A DNA stretch of 64,000 nucleotides from Trichosphaerium sp. ATCC 40318 (lineage: Eukaryota > Discosea > Flabellinia > Trichosidae): the NCBI GenBank assembly GCA_038496445.1, contig JALMLS010000374.1:1-64000 (forward strand), in the 5' to 3' direction. Of this stretch, positions 11,538-21,444 are shown piece by piece (positions within the stretch are counted from its first letter, which is position 1; each line of letters begins with the position of its first letter). The notes under the pieces were generated by a model. It made no database searches. It saw nothing but the letters and a program-made list of their open reading frames with translations, and was not told the origin of the DNA. The position numbers and the translations under genes are program-made.

Positions 11538-12949
11538 TCACAGCACTTTTGGAGTATCAATCTGAGCAAATTCGTTTACATTCAAGGTAGCCATAACTTC
11601 CTCAAATGTTGTTGGTTTTTGCTTCTCATCATCTGTTTCGATAAGACATTCCAATTTAAAATGAGGCTTTGGGGCGCCGTAGAAAGCTATTGACATGCGT
11701 TCCTAAGGCATTAAAAGGTTAGTTCAAAAATGCAACGAATCTTTAGGTTTTTTCTTGTTCTAGTTGTACATACCGCATAATCTTTTGCCCATCTTACTCT
11801 GTGTGGTGTTGGTATCCATTTTTGATTTGTCCATCTGCCTAAAATGAAGCCAATATTCACAAATAAAGCACCAGGTATTGGATCAGCGTACACCTTGAAA
11901 TCAAAATAAGAACAGTGATTCGATGACAATAATTTCTTGCACCCATTCATTGTTTTTTTTCTTGACTTCTAATGATTTTGTAGCTTCTGTCATTGCCAGT
12001 ATTGTCATTGTAACAAAATCAATATGCTCAGCCATACGCATTTGTCTTTCCTTTGGAGTTGATTTTGGATAGTAATTTGCTTTCAATGCAAACACTCCAT
12101 CAAAGTGAGGCTTGATTAGTTTATCAGGGTCTATGTGTAATCCCTGTGCTGATATTCTACAGGACAGAATGGTGAGCATGGAAGCCACATGCCAAAACAA
12201 CAGACATTACCTCAACAACACGAAATACAAGTTTCTCATTGCATAGTAGTAATCACGTGTAGCCAAATCATGATCATGACATGGTGGAGGTACATTACTC
12301 TCATACAGTACATGAGATGTCAAGTCTTCTGGAGGAGGTGTGAATGGGCCAACAGCAAACCTTTCAAGGGCATCATTTGGATATCCCTTTCTACCCTTTT
12401 TGAACAAGTTTAGAAGATGTAAGAGGCCACTGGGATGGATAGAAACGTACAAGCAATGCACTAACATTTTCACCTTCATAAGGAGAATATCCACGACCTG
12501 CAATACACTTTTTGGCGTGTTTCATTTTCTCACTTACAGGTTTCTTGAAAAACTTATCATTCTCTTTGAACATATTGTCGATAATACTTTGATCAATTCC
12601 ATGACCGGTGATGTACAAACAACCAATATTGGTAAAAGCTATTAGCATGATAAGAAAATAAAGTCGTTTCAAATCACGTGTGGATTGGAACAGAAGAAAA
12701 TCTAGTGGAAGAAAAAAGAATAGGTTTCTTTGTGGCATTCATGAGTATCAGGGGGCTTTTTGTTACCTTTCTCAATAGCATCTGCTACCACTTGTTGTTT
12801 AGCGGGAGAACTTGAGTAGTATCCAGAAATATCAACCACTACTAAGCCATTTTTAAGAGTACCTGTATCACATGGCTGTTAAAAAAGGAGTGTAAGAACT
12901 GGAATAGCTTACGAACAGTTCGGTTGCTGCTATCAGGAGTTGTTGCCAT
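11538..12949 (-). CDS. 2-oxoglutarate/Fe(II)-dependent dioxygenase (isopenicillin-N-synthase-like)
   Basis: Soluble non-haem iron oxygenase. DIOX_N region: GLVVVDISGYYSS, AFTNIGCLYITGHGID, SVSEKMKHAKK-like helix and GYSPYEGENV. Core domain: DKLIKPHFDGVFALKANYYP, then the iron triad H-x-D in AEHIDFVTMTIL, distal His in WIPTPHRVRW, and the 2OG-binding R-x-S (RMSIAFYGAPKPHF). All catalytic residues are visible, so it should be active; substrate unknown. Six or so introns, one containing TCACGTG (12674-12680). Start at 12949, stop at 11538-11540. A short relic of a paralogue lies at about 40322-40400 beside another F-box/LRR copy, mirroring this neighbourhood. Confidence 0.85.
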
Positions 12950-13419
12950 AGTAGTACAATGATCAGATTATACGCCTCGTAGCACCCAATAGTTATTCAT
13001 AGTGGCGAAAATGGGATTTTTGGAAACTCTAAACTTCAGCCTACATAGTGCTCAATTGTAAGAAGCACGGGATCAGTTAAATTAACCGGCCAAACTGGGA
13101 CAACTATTAATCCGGTTTTGTTGGAAACATAGTTGGTGCAAGACTTATACAAGTAGTATCTATCAACGGCGTACTAAGCTTTTTACCACTGCAGGCCTGT
13201 TGTGAACGGACTCAAACAACAGTTTTTAACAACAATAGTGGTATGTTGTTATGATTATCAGTTAGTTAACCAGGCTATTTTCATTTCTTCTCCAAGCGAG
13301 TTGTACTTCGCGCTTGTGGTTTCAAATCTCTAAACTTACATGTGACAGACCGTCACGCTAGTTGCCTGATTTTAAAATTGTGGAAAACACGTGACGAATG
13401 AGTAATAATATTGTGTTTA
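12950..13419. other. Intergenic, no gene seen
   Basis: Region between the oxygenase start and the SDR stop. Contains GAAAACACGTGACGAATGAG (near 13384) and no sustained reading frame. Likely the upstream control region of the oxygenase. Confidence 0.5.
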
Positions 13420-14872
13420 TTAGTGTTTAAAGAACTTTTGGTCATTCGAAAAGATCTTAGGCAATAAGCCTAACATCATACGTGCATAGCTAACAGGAGC
13501 ATAATACCAATAAGTACGCCGAATAGCATTAATTATGCCTTCAGTATACATCCATTGCTTACGAGCAATGGCTGCTTTGTACTGTGCAACAGCATCCTAA
13601 GCCAGATGAGCATTCAAAAAAAAAAGTTGTAAGTGAAAAAAATAAGAACACATGCTTGAGGTTCCTTAGAGTCTTATGGTTACATGTAGTTTGTTTTTGT
13701 GCGTACTTCAATCGGATAAGATAACCTTTTAGAGCTTTTTATGGTGGATTCAGGGACCTTGTCAACATCCACGTGCGATCCGTCTGGTAGAGACATTGCT
13801 GAAAGGAATCCGGTTTGTATAGGGCCAGGGCAAATAAGTGTAACGCCTAGCTCTTTGTCAATGTTCTCCCATCTTACTGCTTCAAAGAATCCTAGGAAAC
13901 ATCATTAAAAAATTATGTTAGCAAGCAGAAGACTAACCCTTTAGAGCCCATTTTGATGCGTGATAAACACTGACTCCAGGTGCAGTAATTCTACCTTAAT
14001 AGCGTTAGAAAGAAGATACTTCTTTGGTTCTTTTAACGACTACAGCTTCTTACCAGCCATTGAACTTATAGCAGCGATTGACCCACGTGATTTGCGCAAG
14101 TGAGGTATAGCGTATTTTGTAACCATAATCGCTCCTTTAACGTTAACATCAAGAATACGTTGTACAACACTCTCATCCATGTGCTCGGCAAATCCCATTA
14201 TACCTAAAAACACTTGTTACCACTGAAACAAGCTCGCCAAACCTCAGACTTTGTGCTATCAAAATACGTACCAAACCCAGCATTTACGATGAGAAGGTCA
14301 ATAGAACCATATTTACTGACGGCCTGATCAATCAAGTTCCTAAAAAAGTTGTGATTCGGGCTTTTTATTGTTCAAGGCGGTGCAATATTTGTCCGTTCAA
14401 CCGTACTTTAAATCTGAGTCTACTGTGACATCCGTCTTTACCACGAGCGCACTACCGCCACAACTTTCGACTTTCTTGGCAACTTCTTCGAGCTTAGACT
14501 CTGTTCTAGCGCCCAAAACAACACTAACTTGGTTTAACAAGTGGTAGAACGATAACACGTGTTTTCCAAAATTATGACAAGGGGGTAACTTTTCACCGTA
14601 CTTTGCACCATCTTTTGCGTAAGCGTAAGCAAATTCAGCACCAATGCCAGAACTAGCGCCTGTAATAACCACTGTCTTATTTTTATAGCTTTTGAGACCT
14701 ACAATGGCGTAAATGGAGTGATTTAGAGCGAATACAAGCGAAAAAGAGTACCAGCGACGTAGCGTCTCACATAGCCTGTTAGCCAAAGTCCTGATAACGC
14801 ACATACAACACCTAGTGCTGTAGCAGAGCTGTTAGCGCGTATAAATGCCAAGGCGTTGTTAAGATAATCCAT
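13420..14872 (-). CDS. Membrane-anchored short-chain dehydrogenase/reductase (11-beta-HSD/DHRS7-like)
   Basis: NAD(P)-dependent oxidoreductase. The N-terminus is hydrophobic (LGVVCALSGLWLTGYV) and should anchor it to ER or lipid droplet. Classical SDR motifs in order: KTVVITGASSGIGAEFAYAY (cofactor loop), DVT, LIVNAGFG, AISSMAG with catalytic Ser, and V-Y-H-A-S-K (Tyr/Lys), then VTLICPGPIQTGF. C-terminus ends KIFSNDQKFFKH. At least six introns, one with AACACGTGTT at 14554. Length about 310 residues fits the family. Its start faces the LINE insertion 160 bp away, so the retrotransposon now sits in its upstream region. Confidence 0.85.
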
Positions 14873-15031
14873 TATTTGCAAAATACAATTGTTGACTTTG
14901 TTGTACCGTTTTGTCACGTTCACGTTGCACAATCACATTAAAACAGCTCACAAACGTTCCCTCGCATTAGAATTCAGTGACTCTTGCTGTTTAAAAAACT
15001 CAACACAGAGTTTAAGTCATGTTTAAATAAG

Positions 15032-15045
15032 GTATCAATACTACT
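15032..15045 (+). repeat. LINE target-site duplication, left copy
   Basis: GTATCAATACTACT, identical to 18688-18701. Flanks the LINE-like element exactly. Confidence 0.85.
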
Positions 15046-18000
15046 CTAACCTTGCTCTCCAAAAAGTTAAAGTTCTAAAAGATGGTGTCAGAAAGAAAAT
15101 TAAACGCAAGCACGTAGATAATATGATTAAAAAAATTGTGTCTAGTAAATCCAAATCACTCTTTCGACGATATAGGAACTTACGCGGATTTAACTCCAAT
15201 GATTTCCCTTCAACATTCAACAAACAAAGTAGTGGCGAAGTTATCAACAGCAATAAAGACATGAACGAGGAAATAAAGACGGAATGGAATAAATTATTCG
15301 ACGAGAAAACCAAAGAAGAAGAGATTCCTGAAGAACTGACACCGTTCGAAATCACCTGCCCTTCTCCCAATATAGAGCAAAAAGATACCAAAATCTCTAA
15401 AGGTACCTTCCGTAAAGCTGCTAAAAGAATTGCGTCATACAAAGCGCCTGGTAAATCAAAAGTCGACCCAAAAATTTTTAAACTTCCTGACGAAGCGATT
15501 GAAATGTTGGTTAACATGCTTAAATTCTGCCATGAACAAGGATATATGCCTGAAGAGTGGAGATCAAGCGTCACAATACTACTACCAAAAGGAAAAACAG
15601 CTACTAATGTTTTTAACTTTCGTCCAATCTCGTTGCTTAACTCTTTGTACAAGATATATTCCAGAATGCTTACTGACACGATTGAAAATTATGCCATTAA
15701 AGGAAAGATCATGTCACCATCTCAATTTGGATTTATTAAAGGTAAATCCATTCACATGGCGCAAAAAAAGTTCTTCTCGGTGATACGTGATGCGAAAAAT
15801 ACAGGTAAAAATCTTTATGCAATGTATATAGACCTTAGGAAAGCATATGACTCTATACCACACTGGGCAATTAACAAAATACTCATATGGCATGGTTATA
15901 ACTATAGGATAAGGAAAGCGATAATGTCAATGTATCACAATCTGACTACAACGATCAAAACTCCGGTAGGTGACGCTGACATTACCCTTAATAGAGGAAC
16001 CAGACAAGGAGACATTATCTCGCCCATGATATGGGATCTGTTTATTAACCCGCTTCTCCATCAACTCAATGCAATGAACATAGGTTACATGGATTCCCAT
16101 GGAGACACAACAGCGGTTATTGCTTATGCGGATGACTTAGTACTATTAGCAAACAATCTAGATGACCTTCATAAGCTATATGCCACTCTTACCAAATTTT
16201 GCAACTTTTACAAACTCCAAATTAATACAGAAAAATCCGCTGTTACTGCTAACAGTGATGAAGGAGAGCTACAAATCAGGAACAACCCACTGACATGGGA
16301 AGAGACAACAATACTGACGCTGAAGCCCTCAGAATTGTACAAATACTTAGGAATACTAACTAATATGAAACTTAACTTCACAGAACAGTTTAACAAGCTC
16401 GGCTCGTCTTTTATGTCTACCATATCACTGATTAACACTAACTACTTTACAACTAGCCAGAAGGTCCATCTAATTAACCAAATTGCAGTATCACGCATTA
16501 GGTTCACGCAAAACACAATCGATATTCCTGAAGTATATTTAAAAAAATGGGACAACAGAGCAGCAGAAGTTATAAAAAGAAAGGTTAAGATCCAACCTAA
16601 CGCTCACAATGAGAGGATACAATCTTCCACCCTTGGATACGGTCTTGTGTCTCTCCTTGATACCCAAATTGCAGCATACGTCAAAACGGCCCTTAAAGAC
16701 AACCTAAATAGCTCTGAAGGGAATGTCTCTAACGAAGCAGTACTTTATGACATTGACAAAATAACCTCTCTTCTCGCGAAAACTAACTACAATATTGTTT
16801 CTATAGAAAATGAGCCGAGAGCTAAAGTTGGCGCATCCGCGTTGGAGAAAACACTGTTTGATAGTATTACAGAAAAGTACAAGGGAAGTGCGATATTGGC
16901 CACAGACGGAAGTGTTAAAAACGGAGTAGCTACTAGTGCAGTTATCCTCTCCTTAAAAGGAAGGAAATGGATGAAATTTAACACCATTTTTCACACAGAC
17001 TCTAACGGAGCTGAACTTGAGGCGATCGAAATGGCCATCATCACGTCACCGTGCGAATCGTCTATTATTATAGTTACTGACTCTCTTAACTCGAAAAACT
17101 GGATCGAAACATTTAGCGAATGGAAACCGGTCAAGCGCTTTAAAAGCGAATACACACACATCCTGTCACGTATTAACAAACTCATAACCGAGCGTATAGG
17201 CAAAGTAGACATTATCTGGTACCCAAGTCACACACTCGAAAATGATAAAAAAAGGGCTGCGGCAGCGAGAGCCTCAGCCACCATTACTTACAAATTCTCG
17301 GGTGACATAGTTCCTGTGGTCATAGCTATGAACGCTTATGCAGATGATGTAGCATCGGAAAGCAAGTACCGTTCCTTTGGCAAGTGCTTGCTTGGTTCTG
17401 GGTTCACCCTGTAGGGGCGAATAACTTTTGTTTAATCAACAATAACACAGGTAGACCTACATATAGTGACCCGTGGAAAATTCTCAAAATAGACACAGAA
17501 CAAAAAAAAGTCAATTTCATTAATAATGTTTCTTCCAACAATGGTAGAAATAGAAGCAACTTAATCACCGACCTATCCGTCCTAACTCTGAAAGATTAAT
17601 TCCGAAAATGTCGTCGACTTTTCATTTAGAGTCAAGCGCCATGCACTATACATCAATAACACAGTATTTCATCGACTGCCTAAAGCCTCTACTAGCCTAT
17701 ACCACCGTAAACAACGGATGTGCTATCCTAACCCTAGATGTTCACTATGTGATCACGAGTCAGAAACATTTAAACACCTTATCCAATGCCCTAACAATTC
17801 CTTTGAGTTAAGGTCGTACCTCTTCCACCACATAGTCCGTATATATGATGAAATTACTAGCAACACAGTACCTGTGGATGGCTCAAAGTTTAATGGTTAC
17901 AATCTTATCCGACAAAAAACCAAAAATAATTATTTTCTTCACAAAAACTTTAAACTACCTTATATTATCTCACTCCCTCTTTATAACAAAATACAACTTG

Positions 18001-18687
18001 GCCGTCCTCTAGAATCTCTCATTAACGACGAGCTATGGACCACTAGTTATATAGGCAACTGACTCACTGGTGAGGTAGTGGAGGAGTTCCTTGGATCGTT
18101 TGGTTTCATTGGAGATACCGAGGACCAGGAAGTCTTCAGAACTGCCCAAGGATGGATTACAACCGCTCTCCTAGATAACATACAAAAGTGTTTCAAACTG
18201 ACACCGTCAAACAGTAAACACATGGCACACAGAGTAATGGTAGCATATATGGCACTACTATACCGAAGATATCGCATTAGATGTAAAGATGATATTGAAC
18301 ACAAGAAGAGTATTGGTGCTTTTATCAACCCTAGGTTGCTCAGGATAGCGGATCCGAAGATTAAGAAGATCCTGGGCTTATAGGCTTCGGCCTGTAAGTT
18401 CCGGATGTACTCAGATATTGGAACACTTAAACGATAGATGGCACGTATATTGGTACAAAGATAAGATGATGATGAAGATGTCCCTGGAACACGATGAATG
18501 ATTAAAACCTATGGAACGTGGCAACACTTGATCTAAGATAAATGGAGCTCTGTAATTATAGTTATCAGCCGAAAGATGAAAAAGGGCTGCGTCACACCTT
18601 TCAAACTTAATAGCGCCGTACGATGGCCTGAGGAAATGTGCTCCTTGTGAGACTTTTGTTGACGTTAAATAAAGAAATAAATAAAAA
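15046..18687 (+). mobile_element. 5'-truncated non-LTR (LINE) retrotransposon
   Basis: A 3.64-kb insertion with reverse transcriptase, RNase H and a terminal cysteine motif, ending in an A-rich tail (AAATAAAGAAATAAATAAAAA) and bounded by a perfect 14-bp target-site duplication. The reading frame is already open at the first base (LALQKVKVLKDGVRKKIK...), and no apurinic endonuclease domain is present, so the 5' end is truncated as is common after incomplete target-primed reverse transcription. Inserted between the SDR gene and the secreted orphan at 18756. The presence of RNase H suggests an I/Tad/R1-like lineage, but the clade cannot be fixed by eye. Confidence 0.9.
15048..18382 (+). pseudogene. 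LINE ORF2: reverse transcriptase-RNase H-zinc motif, frameshifted near 3' end
   Basis: RT motifs in order: FRPISLLNSLYKIYSRML, AMYIDLRKAYDSIPHWAI, RGTRQGDIISPMIWDLF and the catalytic AYADD (about 16121-16135). RNase H follows: ATDGSVKNG, N-G-A-E-L-E-A, VTDSLNS, with a final AYADDVAS. The main frame runs unbroken to 17414. The protein then continues in another frame (AWFWVHPVGANNF..., to about 17599), and again after a second shift (RVKRHALYINN...) through CYPNPRCSLCDHESETFKHL, a C-x(6)-C-x2-C/H-type motif usual at LINE C-termini. A last open stretch (18060-18382) encodes VVEEFLGSFGFIGD... . Two frameshifts make it non-autonomous unless they are sequence errors. Confidence 0.85.
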
Positions 18688-18701
18688 GTATCAATACTAC
18701 T
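18688..18701 (+). repeat. LINE target-site duplication, right copy
   Basis: GTATCAATACTACT directly after the A-rich tail, matching 15032-15045 at all 14 positions. Confidence 0.85.
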
Positions 18702-18755
18702 ACATCTAGCGACGAAAACGCTAAAAGTAGAATACGAAGTTCTTTTCTAGAACTG

Positions 18756-19475
18756 ATGCGTAATTCTTTTGCGCTCTTATGCGTGCTCGTACTGTTCAGT
18801 GCAACGTCATCGTATGCTTCCGAGTTCTCTAAGATTATTGAATTCGGCATTTCAGCTGTGTTGAATAAACCAGCTATATATCTCAAGGATGAACTTATAA
18901 CACTTATCAAACGCGATCAAGGTCTTAAAAAATACGATAGAGAAATCTACAGAACTATACTACGCGTTATACAGAAATATAAGTACTTTAAGGGCGAAGC
19001 ACAAGGAAAAAGCTCGTCACAGTTTAAAAGTACCTCATTTCAACTAGAAACCAAAAAACTGATCGGATTCGGCGGTGAACGAGCACCAGATAACATGGTA
19101 GACCAATTCCTAGGTTTTTGGAAAAAGGAATACCGAAAGACTTGGCGTGTTGGCTCTAACCCGCTTACTTGGATGGTAAGGAACACAATGGTCAGGACAA
19201 CGACTTCTGTAAGGTTAAGATACACTAAAACAGGATACGCAGTATCGTATTCTTCAAGGCACAGTTTCGAAGATGTTTTGGATCTTAGACCGAGAAGAGT
19301 TGGAAATAATGACTTTTCTGTCATGTTGAGGCCTAAGCAGAATCCTTATGATGCTGTTACTGTGTTCTTGGGTACTATGTATCATGATGTTCTTCGTAGA
19401 AGAGATGATATTAAAGTGAGAGCAACTTGGCACAACCATGGTATTTCTTATGGAATTTGGAGATTTCTGAATTGA
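18756..19475 (+). CDS. Intronless secreted orphan, 239 aa
   Basis: Starts with a signal peptide (MRNSFALLCVLVLFSATSSY, cleavage likely after YAS). The mature part is basic, with a helical N-terminal half (ELITLIKRDQGLKKYD) and an aromatic, likely beta-rich C-terminal half (SYSSRHSFEDVLDLRPRR, DAVTVFLGTMYHDVLRRRDD, WHNHGISYGIWRFLN). Few cysteines. No intron, unlike most conserved genes here, and positioned directly behind the LINE insertion, whose right junction is 54 bp upstream; its original promoter may have been displaced. I do not recognise a family. Confidence 0.6.
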   Translation: MRNSFALLCVLVLFSATSSYASEFSKIIEFGISAVLNKPAIYLKDELITLIKRDQGLKKYDREIYRTILRVIQKYKYFKGEAQGKSSSQFKSTSFQLETKKLIGFGGERAPDNMVDQFLGFWKKEYRKTWRVGSNPLTWMVRNTMVRTTTSVRLRYTKTGYAVSYSSRHSFEDVLDLRPRRVGNNDFSVMLRPKQNPYDAVTVFLGTMYHDVLRRRDDIKVRATWHNHGISYGIWRFLN

Positions 19476-20086
19476 AGAAACTGTTTTCTATTTTAAGCTT
19501 TAGACTCATAAACGCAGTCCTTATGTAAAAAATGTGTATTCAATAAATAACTATTACCTGAGTGAGGTATAGAGTTGAGCTTAAGACACAACCATAATCT
19601 CTGTGCATTGTGAAGGGAACAGACAAAGGTATTGTCCTCATTTTTCAATTGTGAGTGTGTTTATTGAAATGGTAATATCACATACAATGGACTATTGTCC
19701 GCGTCATTAAAAGTCAAAGTCAAAAAACCAGATCACATTTATTGATTTTTTACCACGTTTCTTTCCAACAGAAAGTTTTTTAACAATAGCAACACTCCAA
19801 CCGTCAATGATCTGTCAAGTGAGGAACAATGAATTACGTTCAGGGTATAAGCAATAAAGACCCATTTTGTACTTCATGTGTTTTAATTGAATAAATTTAA
19901 CAGCATTTGTAAACAGTCAAATAAAGTAATTATCACGTGGACTTCAACTCGGTTATCTTTATTAGTTGCGACCACCTAACAGAAACTTACCGCGAAGTAC
20001 GTGATATATAAGGAAAGTTTATATATTGATATTAAGGTATAATCTAGAAGAGGTTGTACGTTACGTTTTGACCATTTGACAACAAA
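19476..20086. other. Intergenic with promoter of the 20087 gene
   Basis: No coding signal. Holds ATTATCACGTGGAC (19931-19944) and a TATA-like element described separately. AATAAA near 19540 may serve the 18756 gene. Confidence 0.5.
20005..20011 (+). promoter_or_regulatory. TATA-like element upstream of F-box/LRR gene
   Basis: TATATAA 76 bp upstream of the ATG at 20087, preceded by GAAGTACGTGA. Position fits a core promoter with a short leader. Confidence 0.4.
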
Positions 20087-21313
20087 ATGGAGGGAAAATA
20101 CACAAACAATGCTAATCCGCGCATATTTGACCTTATTGCGCTTCCAAATGAACTAATAGTTCATATTCTCAAACAAGGGATTTATACACTTCATTCGGCC
20201 CAAACATGTCACTATTTGCGAGATATTGTCCACAACCACGTTGGATATAATGCTATCAATATTCGTTGTGTAAGTCAAGTGAACATTCTTTCTGGCAGCC
20301 CCTTACTCCTGAATACACCTATTCACGTGCTCTGTATTTCAATACTTGATAAGCACATCAACATGTTAGCAGGTGTACATACTATCAACTTAAACACGTG
20401 CGAATTGATTACGGATGAGGGTATAAAGGCTTTGGCAGGTGTGCATACAATTGATTTGTATGGCACAAATGTAACAGATGAAGGTTTGAAGGCTTTGGCA
20501 GGAGTACATACAATTTGGTTGTGTCAGTGTGCAGTAACAGATGAAGGCATAAAGGCTTTGGCAGGTGTACATGAGATTGATGTATCGTGTACAAATGTAA
20601 CAGATGAAGGTTTGAAGGCGTTGGCAGGAGTACATACTATCAACATAAGCATGTGCGACTTGATAACAGATGAAGGCTTAAAGGCGTTGGCAGGAGTACA
20701 TACTATCAGCATAAACATGTGCGAATTGATAACAGATGAAGGCATAAAGGCGTTGGCAGGTGTACATATAATCGAATTATCATATGCAGATGTAACAGAT
20801 GAGGGTATAAAGGCGTTGGCAGGTGCGCACACTATAAACTTACATGAGTGTTGGTCAATAATAGATGAGGGCATAAAGGCGTTGGCAGGTGTACATACAA
20901 TCGAATTATCATATACAGATGTAACAGATGAAGGCTTGAAGGCGTTGGCAGGAGTACATACTATAGAACTTCAAGTTTGTGAATTGATAACAGATGAAGG
21001 CTTAAAGGCATTGGCGGGTGTACATACAATTGATTTAGAAAGTACAAACGTAACAGATGAAGGTTTGAAGGCGTTGGCTGGTATACATACTATCAGCATA
21101 AGCATGTGCAAATTGATAACAGATGAAGGTGTAAAGGCATTGGCAGGTGTACATGCAATCGATTTATCATACACAAATATAACAGATGAGGGTTTGAAGG
21201 CACTGGAGGGTGTTTCTATAATAATAATGCTTGGTTGTAAATCAATAACACTTGATGGTATTATTGCATTGAAAGAGAAAGGATGCACTGTCAAATATAG
21301 CAGAGTCAAATGA
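20087..21313 (+). CDS. Intronless F-box/LRR protein with highly homogenised repeats
   Basis: F-box-like start (IALPNELIVHILKQGIYTLH...CHYLRDIV, residues 18-50), then about 14 leucine-rich units of 21-22 residues with the near-constant core LAGVHTI-x-L-x4-(L)(I/V)TDEG(L/I)KA. Units of 21 residues (TNVTDEG) and 22 residues (CELITDEG) are interspersed. At DNA level the segment GATGAAGG.TTGAAGGC.TTGGCAGG recurs almost unchanged, implying recent duplication or gene conversion. Likely a substrate receptor of an SCF ubiquitin ligase; target unknown. Related in style but not in 5' structure to the three intron-containing F-box/LRR copies in this window. Confidence 0.85.
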   Translation: MEGKYTNNANPRIFDLIALPNELIVHILKQGIYTLHSAQTCHYLRDIVHNHVGYNAINIRCVSQVNILSGSPLLLNTPIHVLCISILDKHINMLAGVHTINLNTCELITDEGIKALAGVHTIDLYGTNVTDEGLKALAGVHTIWLCQCAVTDEGIKALAGVHEIDVSCTNVTDEGLKALAGVHTINISMCDLITDEGLKALAGVHTISINMCELITDEGIKALAGVHIIELSYADVTDEGIKALAGAHTINLHECWSIIDEGIKALAGVHTIELSYTDVTDEGLKALAGVHTIELQVCELITDEGLKALAGVHTIDLESTNVTDEGLKALAGIHTISISMCKLITDEGVKALAGVHAIDLSYTNITDEGLKALEGVSIIIMLGCKSITLDGIIALKEKGCTVKYSRVK

Positions 21314-21444
21314 ATAAGATTGATTGATTCAAAAACTTTGACATGCTCTGAAGAAACAAGCATCAGCAGCTATAAAAATAACCCAATATTCTCGTAATAC
21401 AAATTAATTTATTTAGGAAGTTTTTTTCTTTTTTGCTTTTTAGT

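Noticed and set aside
20087-21313. CRISPR-like array of regular direct repeats
   Set aside because: Spacing is 63-66 bp with an open frame throughout and repeats are coding leucine-rich units; host is eukaryotic.
20390-21363. Long open frames on the minus strand opposite the F-box/LRR gene
   Set aside because: They are antisense shadows of a repeat array: each repeat keeps the opposite strand open, and no start, signal or family is visible.
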